A program made the position numbers and the translations under genes. The notes under the pieces were generated by a model. That model searched no databases, had not been told where the DNA came from, and saw nothing but the letters and a program-made list of their open reading frames with translations. A stretch of DNA of 64,000 nt, from contig NZ_PVLR01000018.1 of NCBI RefSeq assembly GCF_002980625.1, positions 1 to 64,000 of the forward strand. Direction: 5' to 3'. The DNA comes from Malikia spinosa. GTDB taxonomy: Bacteria; Pseudomonadota; Gammaproteobacteria; Burkholderiales; Burkholderiaceae_C. Of the stretch, positions 8,635 through 17,343 are shown in pieces. Every line of letters starts with the position of its first letter. The stretch's first letter is position 1.

Positions 8635-9813
8635 TCAGTTCAGCGCCGCGGCGGGACCGAAGAACTCGAAATGGGTTTGCGCCTCCGGCACGCCGAGCGC
8701 CTTCAGCTGGCGCTTGACCTGCGCCATGAACGGCTTGGGGCCGAGGAAATAGGCATCCAGATCACGGCTGGCCGGCAGCCAGTCGGCCAGCCGCTGCTGG
8801 TCGAGCAGACCGACCGCATCGACCTGATCGGCAGCATCGGCCTGGTCGTAGCAGTAGAAGCGCTGCAGCTGGGGATGACGGGCAGCCAGACCATCGACGG
8901 TGTCGCGGAAGGCGTGGCTGGCGCGGTCGCGGGCGCAGTGGATGAAGTGGACCGCGCGTTCGGTCTCGAGCGCCGCCTGCAGCATCGCCAGCGTCGGGGT
9001 GATGCCGACTCCGCCGCTGATCAGCACCAGCGGCTTGTCGCCGTCGCGCAGCACGAAGTTGCCCGCCGGCGGGAACAGCTGCAGGACATCGCCGACCGCG
9101 ACCTGGTCGTGCAGATGCTCGGACACCCGGCCACCGGGCTCGCGCTTGACGCTGATGCGCAGTTCGCTGCCATTGGCGACCGACGACAGCGAATAGTTGC
9201 GCCGCTGCTCCTGGCCGTCGAGCACCAGGCGCAGGCCGATGTACTGGCCTGGCTGGTGCGCGATCACCGGGCCGCCATCGACCGGGCTCAGGTAGAACGA
9301 GGTGATGACGCTGCTCTCGGCCTGCTTGCGCGTGACGCGGAAGGCACGCTCGCCACGCCAGCCGCCCGGAGCGGCCTCGATCGCGGCGTAGGTCTGCTCC
9401 TCGGCACCGATCAGCAGGTCGGCCAGCTGCTGGTAGGCCGCGCCCCAGGCGTCGATCACGGCATCGGTCGCGATCTCGGCCCCCAGCACTTCGCGGATCG
9501 CGCGCAGCAGGCAGGCGCCGACGATCGGGTAATGCTCGGGCTTGACCTGCAGCGACACATGCTTGTGCACGATCTGCGCCGGCAGATTGCCCAGCGCCTC
9601 GAGGCGGTCGATATGCTTGGCATACATCAGCACGCTGTTGGCGAGCGCACGCGGCTGGTCGCCGCTGGCCTGGTGGGCCTGGTTGAACAGGGGCCGCACC
9701 TCGGGAAACTCGCCGAGCATGATGCGGTAGAAATGCTGGGTCAGGGTCTCGCCGCCGGTTTCAAGCAGCGGGACGGTCGATTTCACAATGGCGCGCTGGG
9801 CGTCGTTCAACAT
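8635..9813 (-). CDS. hmp: Flavohemoprotein, nitric oxide dioxygenase
   Basis: The 392-residue enzyme converts nitric oxide and oxygen to nitrate using NAD(P)H, protecting the cell from nitrosative stress. An N-terminal globin domain (about 1-140) has the proximal histidine in HKHVSLQVKPEHY. A ferredoxin-reductase-type FAD domain (RRNYSLSS) and a NAD domain (ISGGVGITPTLAML, ending FEFFGP) follow. Length is typical of Hmp. It is divergent from norR, and its upstream region has a sigma54-type promoter and NorR-like sites, so nitric-oxide-induced expression through NorR is expected. Confidence 0.96.
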   Translation of the reverse strand: MLNDAQRAIVKSTVPLLETGGETLTQHFYRIMLGEFPEVRPLFNQAHQASGDQPRALANSVLMYAKHIDRLEALGNLPAQIVHKHVSLQVKPEHYPIVGACLLRAIREVLGAEIATDAVIDAWGAAYQQLADLLIGAEEQTYAAIEAAPGGWRGERAFRVTRKQAESSVITSFYLSPVDGGPVIAHQPGQYIGLRLVLDGQEQRRNYSLSSVANGSELRISVKREPGGRVSEHLHDQVAVGDVLQLFPPAGNFVLRDGDKPLVLISGGVGITPTLAMLQAALETERAVHFIHCARDRASHAFRDTVDGLAARHPQLQRFYCYDQADAADQVDAVGLLDQQRLADWLPASRDLDAYFLGPKPFMAQVKRQLKALGVPEAQTHFEFFGPAAALN

Positions 9814-9870
9814 GATGGAGGCTCCTCATCGGTGGGTTCGGTCAGGCCAGATGGCCCTGCCCCCTCTAAC

Positions 9871-9885
9871 GCAATGCACATGCCA
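9871..9885 (-). promoter_or_regulatory. Sigma54 (-24/-12) promoter of hmp
   Basis: Read on the minus strand the sequence is TGGCATGTGCATTGC, a near-perfect match to the sigma54 consensus TGGCACG-N4-TTGC with exact spacing. It lies about 60 bases upstream of the hmp start. The regulator next door is a sigma54 activator (NorR), which supports the call. Confidence 0.85.
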
Positions 9886-9926
9886 GGCCCGGCAACGATA
9901 CCGATCAAGGACTTGGCGCAGACCGA

Positions 9927-9984
9927 GTCGTAATGACCTAATCTTTGATAGAGTCAATACGACTTCAATGGGTGTAAAAATGAC
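9927..9984. promoter_or_regulatory. Cluster of NorR-type enhancer sites
   Basis: Three GT-N7-AC elements, the E. coli NorR half-site pattern, occur here: GTCGTAATGAC (9927-9937), GTCAATACGAC (9953-9963) and GTAAAAATGAC (9974-9984). The first two lie upstream of the sigma54 promoter of hmp at activator-like distance; the third overlaps the beginning of norR. Three sites are also found between norR and norVW in E. coli. Binding is inferred. Confidence 0.7.
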
Positions 9985-11617
9985 TCCATCCGCCTGGCTC
10001 AATGCCGTCGTCCCGCTGGTCGCCAACCTGCCGCAGAAGATGCCGGCATCCGAGCGCTACCGCCACTTGCTGGCCACCGTGCGGCGGCTGTTCGCCTGCG
10101 ATGCGGTCGCGTTGCTGCGGCTCGAGAACGACTGCCTGCTGCCGCTGGCGATCGACGGCCTGAGCCCGGACACGCTGGGCCGGCGCTTTCGCGTCGCCGA
10201 GCATCCGCGCTTGCAGCGGCTGCTCGAGGCCAGGCAGGCGACCCGTTTTCCGCCCGACAGCTCGCTGCCCGACCCCTACGACGGCCTGGTCGAGGCCAGC
10301 CAGGGCCAGCTCGAAGTGCATGACTGCATGGGGGTGGTGCTGCAGATGGAAGGCGAGCCCTGGGGCCTGCTGACGCTCGACGCGCTGACACCGGGCCGCT
10401 TCACGCCGGCCCAGGTCGAGAGCCTGGGCGCCTTTGGCAACTTCGCCGCTGCCACGGTCGCCGCCGCCACGCGCATCCAGCGACTGGAGCAATGGGCCGA
10501 GAGCGAACATCTGCAGGCCGAACGCTACCGGCGCGCCGCCAGTCAGCCCAACCGGCCGCTGCTGGGCCAGAGCACGGTCTTCAAGCGCATGCTGAAGGAA
10601 CTCGACCTGGTCGGTGCCAGCGACCTGACCGTGCTGATCACCGGCGAGACTGGCGTCGGCAAGGAGCTGGTGGCGCAGGCGCTGCACGAGCGCTCGGCCC
10701 GGCACGACCAGGCCTTCGTGAGCCTGAACTGCGCCGCCTTGCCCGAGACGCTGGTCGAGAGCGAGCTGTTCGGCCATGTGCGCGGCGCCTTCACCGGCGC
10801 GGTCAGCGGGCGCGAGGGCAAGTTCGAGCTGGCCGATGGCGGCACCCTGTTTCTCGACGAGGTCGGCGAGCTGTCGCTGGCGGTGCAAGCCAAGCTGCTG
10901 CGCGTGCTGCAAAGCGGGCAACTGCAGCGGCTCGGCTCCGACCGGGAGCATCGGGTCGATGTGCGCCTGGTCGTCGCGACGAACCGCGACCTGGCCAGCG
11001 AGGTACGGGCCGGCCGGATGCGGGCCGACATCTACCACCGGCTCAGCGTCTACCCGCTGCCGGTGCCGCCCTTGCGCGAGCGCGGCCGCGACGTGCTGCT
11101 GCTGAGCGGCTTCTTCTTGGAAGAAAACCGCTGCCGCCTGGGGATCTCGAGCCTGCGGCTGGAGCCCGACGCGCAGGAGGCGCTGCTGGCCTATGAATGG
11201 CCGGGCAATGTGCGCGAGCTCGAGCACCTGATCGGGCGCAGCGTACTGAAGGCGCTCGGGCGCCAGAGTCCGCGGCCGCGCATCCTGAGCCTGAGCGCCC
11301 AGGACCTCGGCCTGCCCAGCCCCGACCCCATGTCCAGGCCCTGGGATGACGATTCGAGTTCGCTCGGGGCCCCGCTGGCGGTTGCCAAGCCAGCCGTGCC
11401 GGCGCCCGGACTGCGCCAGACGGTCGAGGCGTTCGAGCGCCGCCTGATCGAGCAATGCCTGCTGCGCCATCAGCACAACTGGGCCGCCGCGGCGCGGGAA
11501 CTGCAGATGGACCGGGCCAACCTGGCCCGGCTGGCGCGGCGACTGGGCTGCAACAGCCCGCCGCCGCCGGCCACGGATGGGTCCCGGCGCAGCACCCGCA
11601 GCGACGACAGGCCGTAG
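9968..11617 (+). CDS. norR: Nitric-oxide-responsive sigma54 activator NorR
   Basis: This is a bacterial enhancer-binding protein of about 549 residues. An N-terminal GAF domain (about 15-165) would hold the NO-sensing iron. The AAA+ domain (about 185-420) shows the Walker [11 protein letters not shown], the sigma54-contacting GAFTGA loop ([10 protein letters not shown]) and [12 protein letters not shown], and the protein ends in a Fis-type helix-turn-helix ([20 protein letters not shown]). The start chosen is ATG 9968 (MGVKMTPS); ATG 9980 is an alternative because the third NorR-like site overlaps the first. It is divergent from hmp, its likely target. Confidence 0.93.
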   Translation: MGVKMTPSAWLNAVVPLVANLPQKMPASERYRHLLATVRRLFACDAVALLRLENDCLLPLAIDGLSPDTLGRRFRVAEHPRLQRLLEARQATRFPPDSSLPDPYDGLVEASQGQLEVHDCMGVVLQMEGEPWGLLTLDALTPGRFTPAQVESLGAFGNFAAATVAAATRIQRLEQWAESEHLQAERYRRAASQPNRPLLGQSTVFKRMLKELDLVGASDLTVLITGETGVGKELVAQALHERSARHDQAFVSLNCAALPETLVESELFGHVRGAFTGAVSGREGKFELADGGTLFLDEVGELSLAVQAKLLRVLQSGQLQRLGSDREHRVDVRLVVATNRDLASEVRAGRMRADIYHRLSVYPLPVPPLRERGRDVLLLSGFFLEENRCRLGISSLRLEPDAQEALLAYEWPGNVRELEHLIGRSVLKALGRQSPRPRILSLSAQDLGLPSPDPMSRPWDDDSSSLGAPLAVAKPAVPAPGLRQTVEAFERRLIEQCLLRHQHNWAAAARELQMDRANLARLARRLGCNSPPPPATDGSRRSTRSDDRP

Positions 11618-11622
11618 ACTCG

Positions 11623-12348
11623 ATGTCTTTTGGACCGCTGCTGATGGACCCCGCTTTTCGACAAGGTGCCCGCGAGGGCCTGCGCACCGTGCTGCCGTTC
11701 TCGGTCGGTACCCTGCCCTGGGCCATCGTGACCGGGCTGGCGATGCGCTCGACCGGGCTGAGCGAGCTCGAGTCGATGGGAATGAGCGTGCTGGTGTTCG
11801 CCGCCACCGCCCAGCTCGGCGCGCTGCCGCTGATCGCCTCGGGCGCGCCGCTGTGGCTGATCTTCCTGACCGGACTGGTGCTGAACCTGCGCTTCCTGAT
11901 CTTCAGCGCCAGCATCGCGCCGGCCTTCCACGACCGGCCCTGGGCCCAGCGCCTGGCCAGCAGCTACCTGCTGACGGACAGCGCCTTCACGCTGCTGTCG
12001 CCGCGCCTGCTGACGACACCGGACCCGCAATGGCGCTGGGGCTACTACCTCGCTCCGGTGCTGTACGGCTGGCTGCTGTGGCAGGCTGGCGTGCTGATCG
12101 GGGTCTTCGGCGCCGAGATCCTGCCGAGCAACTGGTCACTCGAGTTCATGGCGACGATCGCGCTGATGGTGATGCTGGTGCCGATGGCACGCACGCGCCC
12201 GATGCTGCTGGCCGCGCTCGCGGGCGGCCTGACGGCCGTGCTGCTGCGCGATCTGCCGCTGCGGTTGGGCCTGTTCGCCGGCATCGCGGCAGGCATTGCC
12301 ACCGGCTTCGCGGCTGAACACTGGCAAACCCGAGGAGAACCACAATGA
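11623..12348 (+). CDS. azlC: AzlC-family branched-chain amino acid exporter subunit
   Basis: The 241-residue polytopic membrane protein matches AzlC: an N-terminal FRQGAREGLRTVLPFSVGTLPWA motif in pieces, then GMSVLVFAATAQLGALPLI and a LNLRFLIFSASIAP segment. AzlC pairs with the small AzlD subunit to export branched-chain amino acids. The start at ATG 11623 was chosen because the longer upstream frame lies inside norR. Its stop overlaps the azlD start by four bases (ATGA), indicating translational coupling. Confidence 0.9.
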   Translation: MSFGPLLMDPAFRQGAREGLRTVLPFSVGTLPWAIVTGLAMRSTGLSELESMGMSVLVFAATAQLGALPLIASGAPLWLIFLTGLVLNLRFLIFSASIAPAFHDRPWAQRLASSYLLTDSAFTLLSPRLLTTPDPQWRWGYYLAPVLYGWLLWQAGVLIGVFGAEILPSNWSLEFMATIALMVMLVPMARTRPMLLAALAGGLTAVLLRDLPLRLGLFAGIAAGIATGFAAEHWQTRGEPQ

Positions 12349-12677
12349 TCGAGGGCTTCTGGCTCTGGCTGGCCTTCGGGCTGCTGTCGGCAACCACCTT
12401 CCTGACGCGCGGCAGCTTCATCATGGCCGGAGAAAAAGGCCGGCTGCCGCCCGCGCTGCAGCGCGCGCTGCGCTATGCCCCGGCCGCCGCGCTGGCGGCA
12501 CTGGTGGCGCCCGACCTGCTGCTGGTGCAGGGCCAGCTACAGCCCTTCAACCCCAAGCTGCTGGCCGGGCTGGCGGTGATCGCGGTGGCGCTGCACACGC
12601 GCAAGCCCTGGCTGCCGTTCGCGCTCGGCATGGCGGTGCTGATCGGCCTGCGCCAGGGCCTGGGCATGGGCGGCTGA
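12345..12677 (+). CDS. azlD: AzlD-family small exporter subunit
   Basis: This 110-residue hydrophobic protein has three or four membrane helices and the AzlD pattern SATTFLTRGSFIMAGEKGRLPPALQRALRYAPAAALAALVAPDLL (seen in segments). It forms the second subunit of the AzlCD exporter with the overlapping upstream azlC. Length is usual for AzlD. Function is inferred from the family and the pairing. Confidence 0.88.
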   Translation: MIEGFWLWLAFGLLSATTFLTRGSFIMAGEKGRLPPALQRALRYAPAAALAALVAPDLLLVQGQLQPFNPKLLAGLAVIAVALHTRKPWLPFALGMAVLIGLRQGLGMGG

Positions 12678-12711
12678 GCTTGACCCCGGACCAGACGAAG
12701 GAACACCCCAC

Positions 12712-13242
12712 ATGACCTCCCAAGCCTCCGACCGGACCCGGGTCTTCGGCATCGCCGGCCATTCCGGCATGGGCAAGACCACCCTGCTTGAGCGCCTGCT
12801 GCCCGAGCTGCGCGCGCGCGGCCTGACGGTGTCGCTGATCAAGCACAGCCATAAGGACATCGAGATCGACCGGCCCGGCAAGGACTCCTACCGGCTGCGC
12901 GAGGCCGGCTGCCACGAGGTGCTGCTGCTCGGCAACCAGCGCTGGGCGCTGATGCACGAGCTGCGCGGTGCCCCGGAGCCGGAGCTCGACGAGCTGCTCG
13001 GCCATATGCAGGCCTGCGACCTGGTGCTGGTCGAGGGCTTCAAGGGCGGAAACTTCCCGAAGCTCGAGGTCTGGCGCGCCGAGCCCGGGCGCGAGCCGCT
13101 GGCGGGCTCCTGGCCCGGCATCATCGGCATCGCCAGCGACGGCCCGCTGCCCGATGGCGTGCCGCCGGGGCTGGAGCCGCTGGAGCTGGCCGACATCGGG
13201 GCGATCGCCGACTTCGCGCTCAGGCATGCTGCGCGGCGCTGA
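12712..13242 (+). CDS. mobB: Molybdopterin-guanine dinucleotide adaptor MobB
   Basis: The 176-residue GTP-binding protein starts with a Walker A loop (IAGHSGMGKTTLLERLL) and carries the MobB motifs LIKHSHKDIEID and LVEGFKGGNFPKLEV. MobB assists MobA in attaching GMP to molybdopterin for DMSO-reductase-family enzymes. No other molybdenum cofactor gene is adjacent. It lies 34 bases after azlD on the same strand and may be co-transcribed by chance. Confidence 0.93.
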   Translation: MTSQASDRTRVFGIAGHSGMGKTTLLERLLPELRARGLTVSLIKHSHKDIEIDRPGKDSYRLREAGCHEVLLLGNQRWALMHELRGAPEPELDELLGHMQACDLVLVEGFKGGNFPKLEVWRAEPGREPLAGSWPGIIGIASDGPLPDGVPPGLEPLELADIGAIADFALRHAARR

Positions 13243-13283
13243 ACGCCGGGCTGGCCCAGCCTGCCCGACCCGAACGCAGCGGG

Positions 13284-14279
13284 TCAGCGCGGCTGGTAGC
13301 CGGCGTCCTGCACCATCTGGCTCCAGGTGGCACGGGTCGCCTGCAGGCGCGCGCCGAGCTGCGCCGGCGTGCTGCTGCTGGGGATGACGCCGAGCGCGCT
13401 CATCTTGTCGCTGAACTCGGCCGACTTGACGACCTTGCTGATCGCGCGGTTGTAGCGCTGCAGCAGCGCGGGCGGCAGGCCGGCAGGCGCGTACACCGCC
13501 GTGAAAATGACCTCCTCGTAGCCCTTGATGCCCTGCTCGGCATAGGTCGGCACATCGGGCAGCTGCGGCAGGCGACGGGTGCCGTTGACCGCGACGATGC
13601 GCAGCTTGCCGGCCTGGGCCTGCGGCAGCATGACGGCGACCGAGCCGATGCCGGCAGCGATCTGGCCCGCCACCAGGTCCTGCACGATGGGCGCATCGCC
13701 GCGATAGGGCGCCGAGACGAAATCGGTGCCGAGCGCGCGGCCGACGATGCCGACCGCGAAATCCGGCGCGCTGGCGGGCGCCGGCACGCCGATATTGGCC
13801 TTGTCCGGATTGGCCTTGGCCCATTGCGCCAGCACGCGCAGGCCGCTGCCCTTGGTGCCGAGCAGCGCGGTGCTCACCGCCATCAGGTCCGGGTTGATCG
13901 CGACCAGGCCGACCGGAGCGAAGTCCCGCTCCGGATCGAAGCCGGGGTTAAGCAGCGTCAGCGGAATCATGGCCACGGTGTGGCTGTTCGAGACGAACAG
14001 GGTGTTGCCGTCCGGGCGCGCCGCCTTCAAGGCCTGGGCGGCGATCTGCCCGCCCGCGCCAGGCTTGTTCTCGACCAGCACGTTGCGGCCCAGCTCCTGC
14101 TGTAGGCCATGGGCCAGATGGCGGGCGATGGCGTCAGTGCCGCCGCCAGCCGGGAATCCGACCAGCAGCTTGATCGGCGCGGCATCGGTCTGCGCGGCTG
14201 CCGGCTGCAGCAGGGTGACGGCGAACAGACAGGCGCCGGCCAGGCAGGACAAGGGCTGGGACAGGACAGGGAATCTCAT
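13284..14279 (-). CDS. Bug-family periplasmic solute-binding protein
   Basis: This 331-residue exported protein has a Sec signal peptide ending near residue 28 (LLQPAAAQT). It shows the Bug/TctC hallmarks LLVGFPAGGGTDAIAR, VENKPGAGGQIAA and the C-terminal ...VQDAGYQPR. Such proteins bind carboxylates and feed tripartite tricarboxylate transporters, but in Burkholderiales most, as here, have no adjacent membrane subunits. The start is the ATG at 14279, just before the signal peptide. It lies 53 bases after lldD on the same strand, so its ligand may be a 2-hydroxy acid. Confidence 0.9.
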   Translation of the reverse strand: MRFPVLSQPLSCLAGACLFAVTLLQPAAAQTDAAPIKLLVGFPAGGGTDAIARHLAHGLQQELGRNVLVENKPGAGGQIAAQALKAARPDGNTLFVSNSHTVAMIPLTLLNPGFDPERDFAPVGLVAINPDLMAVSTALLGTKGSGLRVLAQWAKANPDKANIGVPAPASAPDFAVGIVGRALGTDFVSAPYRGDAPIVQDLVAGQIAAGIGSVAVMLPQAQAGKLRIVAVNGTRRLPQLPDVPTYAEQGIKGYEEVIFTAVYAPAGLPPALLQRYNRAISKVVKSAEFSDKMSALGVIPSSSTPAQLGARLQATRATWSQMVQDAGYQPR

Positions 14280-14332
14280 GCGGGCCTCGTGCAAGAAAAG
14301 GGTGAAGAACCGGCGGCGGCGGGAATCGACGA

Positions 14333-15490
14333 TCAAGGCGAACCGGGATAGCTGCCCGGCAGCAGGATGTCGCAGCCGACGCTGTCGAGCCGGGTCTGGC
14401 CGCACAGCGCCAGCGTGACATCGAGCTCCTTGTGCAGGATCTCGAGGCAGCGGGTCACGCCAGCCTCGCCCAGGGCACCGAGGCCGTACAGGAAGGGCCG
14501 GCCGATGTAGCAACCGCGCGCGCCCAGGGCCCGGGCACGCAGCAGGTCCTGGCCGCTGCGCACGCCGCCATCCAGATGCACCTCGATCCGATCGCGCACG
14601 GCGTCGACGATGGCCGGCAGCGCGCGGATGCTGGACTCGGCACCGTCGAGCTGGCGCCCGCCATGGTTGCTCACGATCAGCGCATCGGCACCGATGTCGA
14701 GCGCGAGCCGGGCGTCCTCGGGGTCGAGGATGCCCTTGAGGATCAGCTTGCCGTCCCAGAGGCTGCGAATCCAGCGCACCGCGTCCCAGTCGAGCGTGGG
14801 ATCGAACTGGCTGGCGGTCCATTCGGACAGCGAGCCCATGTCCTCCACCCCGCTGACATGGCCGACGATGTTGCCGAACTGGCGCCGCTTCGTGCCCAGC
14901 ATGCCGAGCGCCCAGCGCGGCTTGGTCGCGATGTCGAGCAGATTGGTCAGCGTGAGCCGCGGCGGCGTCGACAGGCCGTTCTTGATGTCCTTGTGGCGCT
15001 GGCCCAGGATCTGCAGGTCCAGCGTCAGCACCAGGGCGGTACAGCCGGCGGCCTTGGCGCGCGCGATCAGGCGCTCGATGAAGGCGCGGTCGCGCATCAC
15101 GTAGAGCTGGAACCAGAAGCCCGGTCCGGCCTGCTCGGCCACGTCCTCGATCGAGCAGATGCTCATGGTCGAGAGCGTGAACGGCACGCCGAACTTTCGC
15201 GCCGCGCGCGCGGCCAGGATCTCGCCGTCGGCATGCTGCATGCCGGTCAGGCCGGTCGGCGCCAGCGCCACCGGCATGGCGACCTCCTGGCCGACCATCG
15301 TGGTGCGGGTGCTGCGCCCCTCCATGTTGACCGCCACGCGCTGGCGGAACTTGATGGCCTGGAAATCGGCCTCGTTGGCGCGGTAGGTGCTCTCGGTCCA
15401 GCTGCCGGAGTCAGCGTAGTCGTAGAACATGCGCGGCACCCGCTGGCGGGCGAGACGGCGCAGGTCGTCAATATTCGTGATCGGGGTCAT
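14333..15490 (-). CDS. lldD: FMN-dependent alpha-hydroxy acid dehydrogenase (L-lactate type)
   Basis: The 385-residue TIM-barrel flavoenzyme oxidises an L-2-hydroxy acid, probably L-lactate to pyruvate. Characteristic motifs are MFYDYADSGSW at the start, the catalytic histidine in SNHGGRQLDGA, and the FMN-phosphate site in HLDGGVRSGQD and ARGCYIGRPFLYGLG. The start at 15490 (MTPITNIDDLRR) matches the family. It is followed by a Bug-type binding protein, which suggests an uptake-oxidation pair. The substrate could also be another 2-hydroxy acid such as mandelate or glycolate. Confidence 0.92.
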   Translation of the reverse strand: MTPITNIDDLRRLARQRVPRMFYDYADSGSWTESTYRANEADFQAIKFRQRVAVNMEGRSTRTTMVGQEVAMPVALAPTGLTGMQHADGEILAARAARKFGVPFTLSTMSICSIEDVAEQAGPGFWFQLYVMRDRAFIERLIARAKAAGCTALVLTLDLQILGQRHKDIKNGLSTPPRLTLTNLLDIATKPRWALGMLGTKRRQFGNIVGHVSGVEDMGSLSEWTASQFDPTLDWDAVRWIRSLWDGKLILKGILDPEDARLALDIGADALIVSNHGGRQLDGAESSIRALPAIVDAVRDRIEVHLDGGVRSGQDLLRARALGARGCYIGRPFLYGLGALGEAGVTRCLEILHKELDVTLALCGQTRLDSVGCDILLPGSYPGSP

Positions 15491-15603
15491 GGCACCTATT
15501 GTCTTCCAGCTGCACCAGGCCGACACTGGCCAGCTCGGACAGAATGCATTTTACATTTTGTTACAAAATACCAGGGATTTCGGGAATGTTAGAACGGGGG
15601 TAA

Positions 15604-15618
15604 GCCTGTATCACAGGC
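15604..15618. repeat. Short inverted repeat upstream of the accessory cassette
   Basis: GCCTGT-ATC-ACAGGC forms a perfect 6-3-6 inverted repeat 46 bases upstream of the first cassette gene. It could be an operator or part of a leader hairpin. An ATTTTGTTACAAAAT repeat lies about 45 bases further upstream. Confidence 0.4.
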
Positions 15619-15663
15619 AATTCATTCAATCGTGAACACGGCCAAACTTCAACAAGGTAAATC

Positions 15664-16119
15664 ATGAAAACAATCGCATGCAAAAAAGATAATGATGTCA
15701 TCGTTCAAGCAACCTGCCTACTTCTCGTTCGGCATTTCCGAAATTTGATTGAACTGAACGATTCAGGTTATGGCTTCCACACCCGTATCTTTTCGCACAT
15801 ACTGCACCCAGAACACCGATTTGTTCATGCGGGTGATTCTGAGCAAGTCACCGCAGATACCCCGACTCATCCCGAGCATGTTGTCCCATGTGCCACGCTG
15901 ATCGAGGAATGTAAGCGTTTAATCAGCGCCGGCCATCACACGGACGAGCAGATCGCCCATCTTTTGCAGAAACACTGGAAGGTAGCCACCATAACAAAGA
16001 AAGAGAAAATGACATTAGATTTTGATCTTGGCTACAAATCAAAAATGCCAGAAGGCTGGGACTTTGAAAATAGCGACACTTTTTCAAGATTCAAGCTTGC
16101 AAACATTTCTTTGAAGTAA
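15664..16119 (+). CDS. Uncharacterised protein with EHVVPC motif
   Basis: I do not recognise this 151-residue protein as a named family. It has a central HPEHVVPCATLIEE motif (about 69-82) preceded by several histidines (FHTRIFSHILHPEHRFVH), and a C-terminal block MPEGWDFENSD. A His-Glu-His...Cys cluster of this sort could bind a metal and is faintly HNH-like, but that is only suggestive. The base composition is clearly less GC-rich than the neighbourhood. It is followed after 12 bases by the FtsZ/FtsK-like gene on the same strand, so the two probably form a horizontally acquired operon. Confidence 0.75.
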   Translation: MKTIACKKDNDVIVQATCLLLVRHFRNLIELNDSGYGFHTRIFSHILHPEHRFVHAGDSEQVTADTPTHPEHVVPCATLIEECKRLISAGHHTDEQIAHLLQKHWKVATITKKEKMTLDFDLGYKSKMPEGWDFENSDTFSRFKLANISLK

Positions 16120-16131
16120 TGCCGTACAAAA

Positions 16132-16926
16132 ATGGAAAACTGCAGCCACCACTGCGCTTCGAGTTGTCCACTTCCAAACGATCTTCGAATTGCAATCAAA
16201 GGCGCATCCCTCCCACTCGGTGCTGCTGCAGCACAGCCTGTGAATGTTGAAGGATGCTGCCAGGCAGTGATGTCAGCACTTGGCCCAGACTCGGTCATCT
16301 CGATCGAGCTTGATGAAGTCCGCAGCCTGATCGGGCAGGGATATCTTTCGCTGGGGTACGGCCAAGCGCCCACCGACACAGGCAACATCATCCAGGCTTG
16401 TAAGGCTTCGGTTCATGGCCTCCTGACTGAGAACCCGGATCTGCTGCAAACGGCCACTGGCGTTCTGGTCATCATCCGGACACCGCGACATGCGACCATC
16501 AAACTGAGTGCAGTCCGCACTGGATTACGCGAAATCTGGCAGCACAGTCCAGATTCGGCGCAACGCCTTTACAGCTGTATTGCCAGCGAGGCTACTACTG
16601 GCCGGCATGAGGTTTACACCTTGGTGGTGAATGACAACCATTCAAGAGCAATCGATCAGCAACTGGCAGCCAACCGATACTTGACACTGGATGCAGCTTT
16701 GCTAAAAATCTCGCGCCTGCTGGATCAGACGGAGTCCGAGGCAATCCTGTTGCGGCGTGCATGTCGCATGCTCACAAAGCACCAGAGATGCTCGACCAGT
16801 CTTATTCAGCGCAAGCTGAGGCTTGGGCACTCCCGGACATCGAATCTGATGGCACAGCTTGAACGGGAGGGAATCGTCGGTTCCATTTCACCGAATGGAC
16901 TCCGGCAGGTGCTGGTACGATTCTGA
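16132..16926 (+). CDS. FtsZ C-terminal-like domain fused to FtsK gamma-like winged helix
   Basis: Two regions can be seen in these 264 residues. Residues about 52-168 resemble the C-terminal half of FtsZ: VISIELDEVRSLIGQGYLSL matches the FtsZ segment around VDFADVRTVM, then a G-x-x-x-TDTGN region, ATGVLVIIRTP, and a final VYTLVV strand. No GTP-binding tubulin signature (GGGTGTG) is present, so it should not bind GTP as FtsZ does. Residues about 204-264 resemble the FtsK gamma domain (STSLIQRKLRLGHSRTSNLM, then AQLEREGIVG), which reads KOPS DNA in FtsK. It lacks the FtsK motor. It pairs with the preceding EHVVPC gene; function unknown. Confidence 0.75.
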   Translation: MENCSHHCASSCPLPNDLRIAIKGASLPLGAAAAQPVNVEGCCQAVMSALGPDSVISIELDEVRSLIGQGYLSLGYGQAPTDTGNIIQACKASVHGLLTENPDLLQTATGVLVIIRTPRHATIKLSAVRTGLREIWQHSPDSAQRLYSCIASEATTGRHEVYTLVVNDNHSRAIDQQLAANRYLTLDAALLKISRLLDQTESEAILLRRACRMLTKHQRCSTSLIQRKLRLGHSRTSNLMAQLEREGIVGSISPNGLRQVLVRF

Positions 16927-16946
16927 GCTGCAAGTCATCTTGCACA

Positions 16947-17265
16947 ATGAAAGCAGGACTACTCAGGCTGCAAGACCATACCAAGTTGATGTCATGCGAC
17001 AAGCTGTACCGGTTGCGCTTGCGTCCCAACGCATGCGCACCAGTGTTTCTGGCGTTGTATCTCGGCATTCCCCAAGTTCGCGGTCAGATTGAAATTCCGC
17101 AGCAGGAGCCAGTAGCTCGATGCTCAGCGCCTATCTTGGAACTGGACGTTCCCGCTCCCACTTTCCTTGACCGCGAAACCACCAGGATCGACGCGCTGGT
17201 GGCCGAAGTCCAGTCCGCCATCACCCTGCTGCAGGAACGTCGCGCCGCCCTGATCTCCCCCCCTG
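16947..17265 (+). pseudogene. Type I restriction specificity subunit (HsdS) remnant
   Basis: The frame contains two recognisable pieces of an HsdS C-terminal half: DKLYRLRLRPNACAPVFLAL followed by GIPQVRGQIEI, and FLDRETTRIDALVAEVQ followed by LLQERRAALIS. The conserved stretch that normally joins them (around the SMQNIG region and the second EQ motif) is missing, and the whole target-recognition part is absent. No hsdM or hsdR is nearby. It is the trace of a lost type I restriction-modification locus in the same accessory patch as the cassette upstream. Confidence 0.75.
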
Positions 17266-17298
17266 GCGCACCGGCTCAACAAGATCAGCCAGGTTCTC

Positions 17299-17343
17299 GA
17301 CCTTACCCAAGGTTACCGTTATTTGATAAACCTTGGTAAGGTC
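17299..17343. repeat. Long imperfect hairpin
   Basis: GACCTTACCCAAGGTT (17299-17314) pairs with AACCTTGGTAAGGTC (17329-17343) with a single bulged base, around a 14-base loop. There is no T tract, so it is not a typical terminator. It lies just after the HsdS remnant and might be an island end or mobile-element scar. A second small stem (17398-17420, AAGGCGG/CCGCCTT) follows. Confidence 0.5.
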
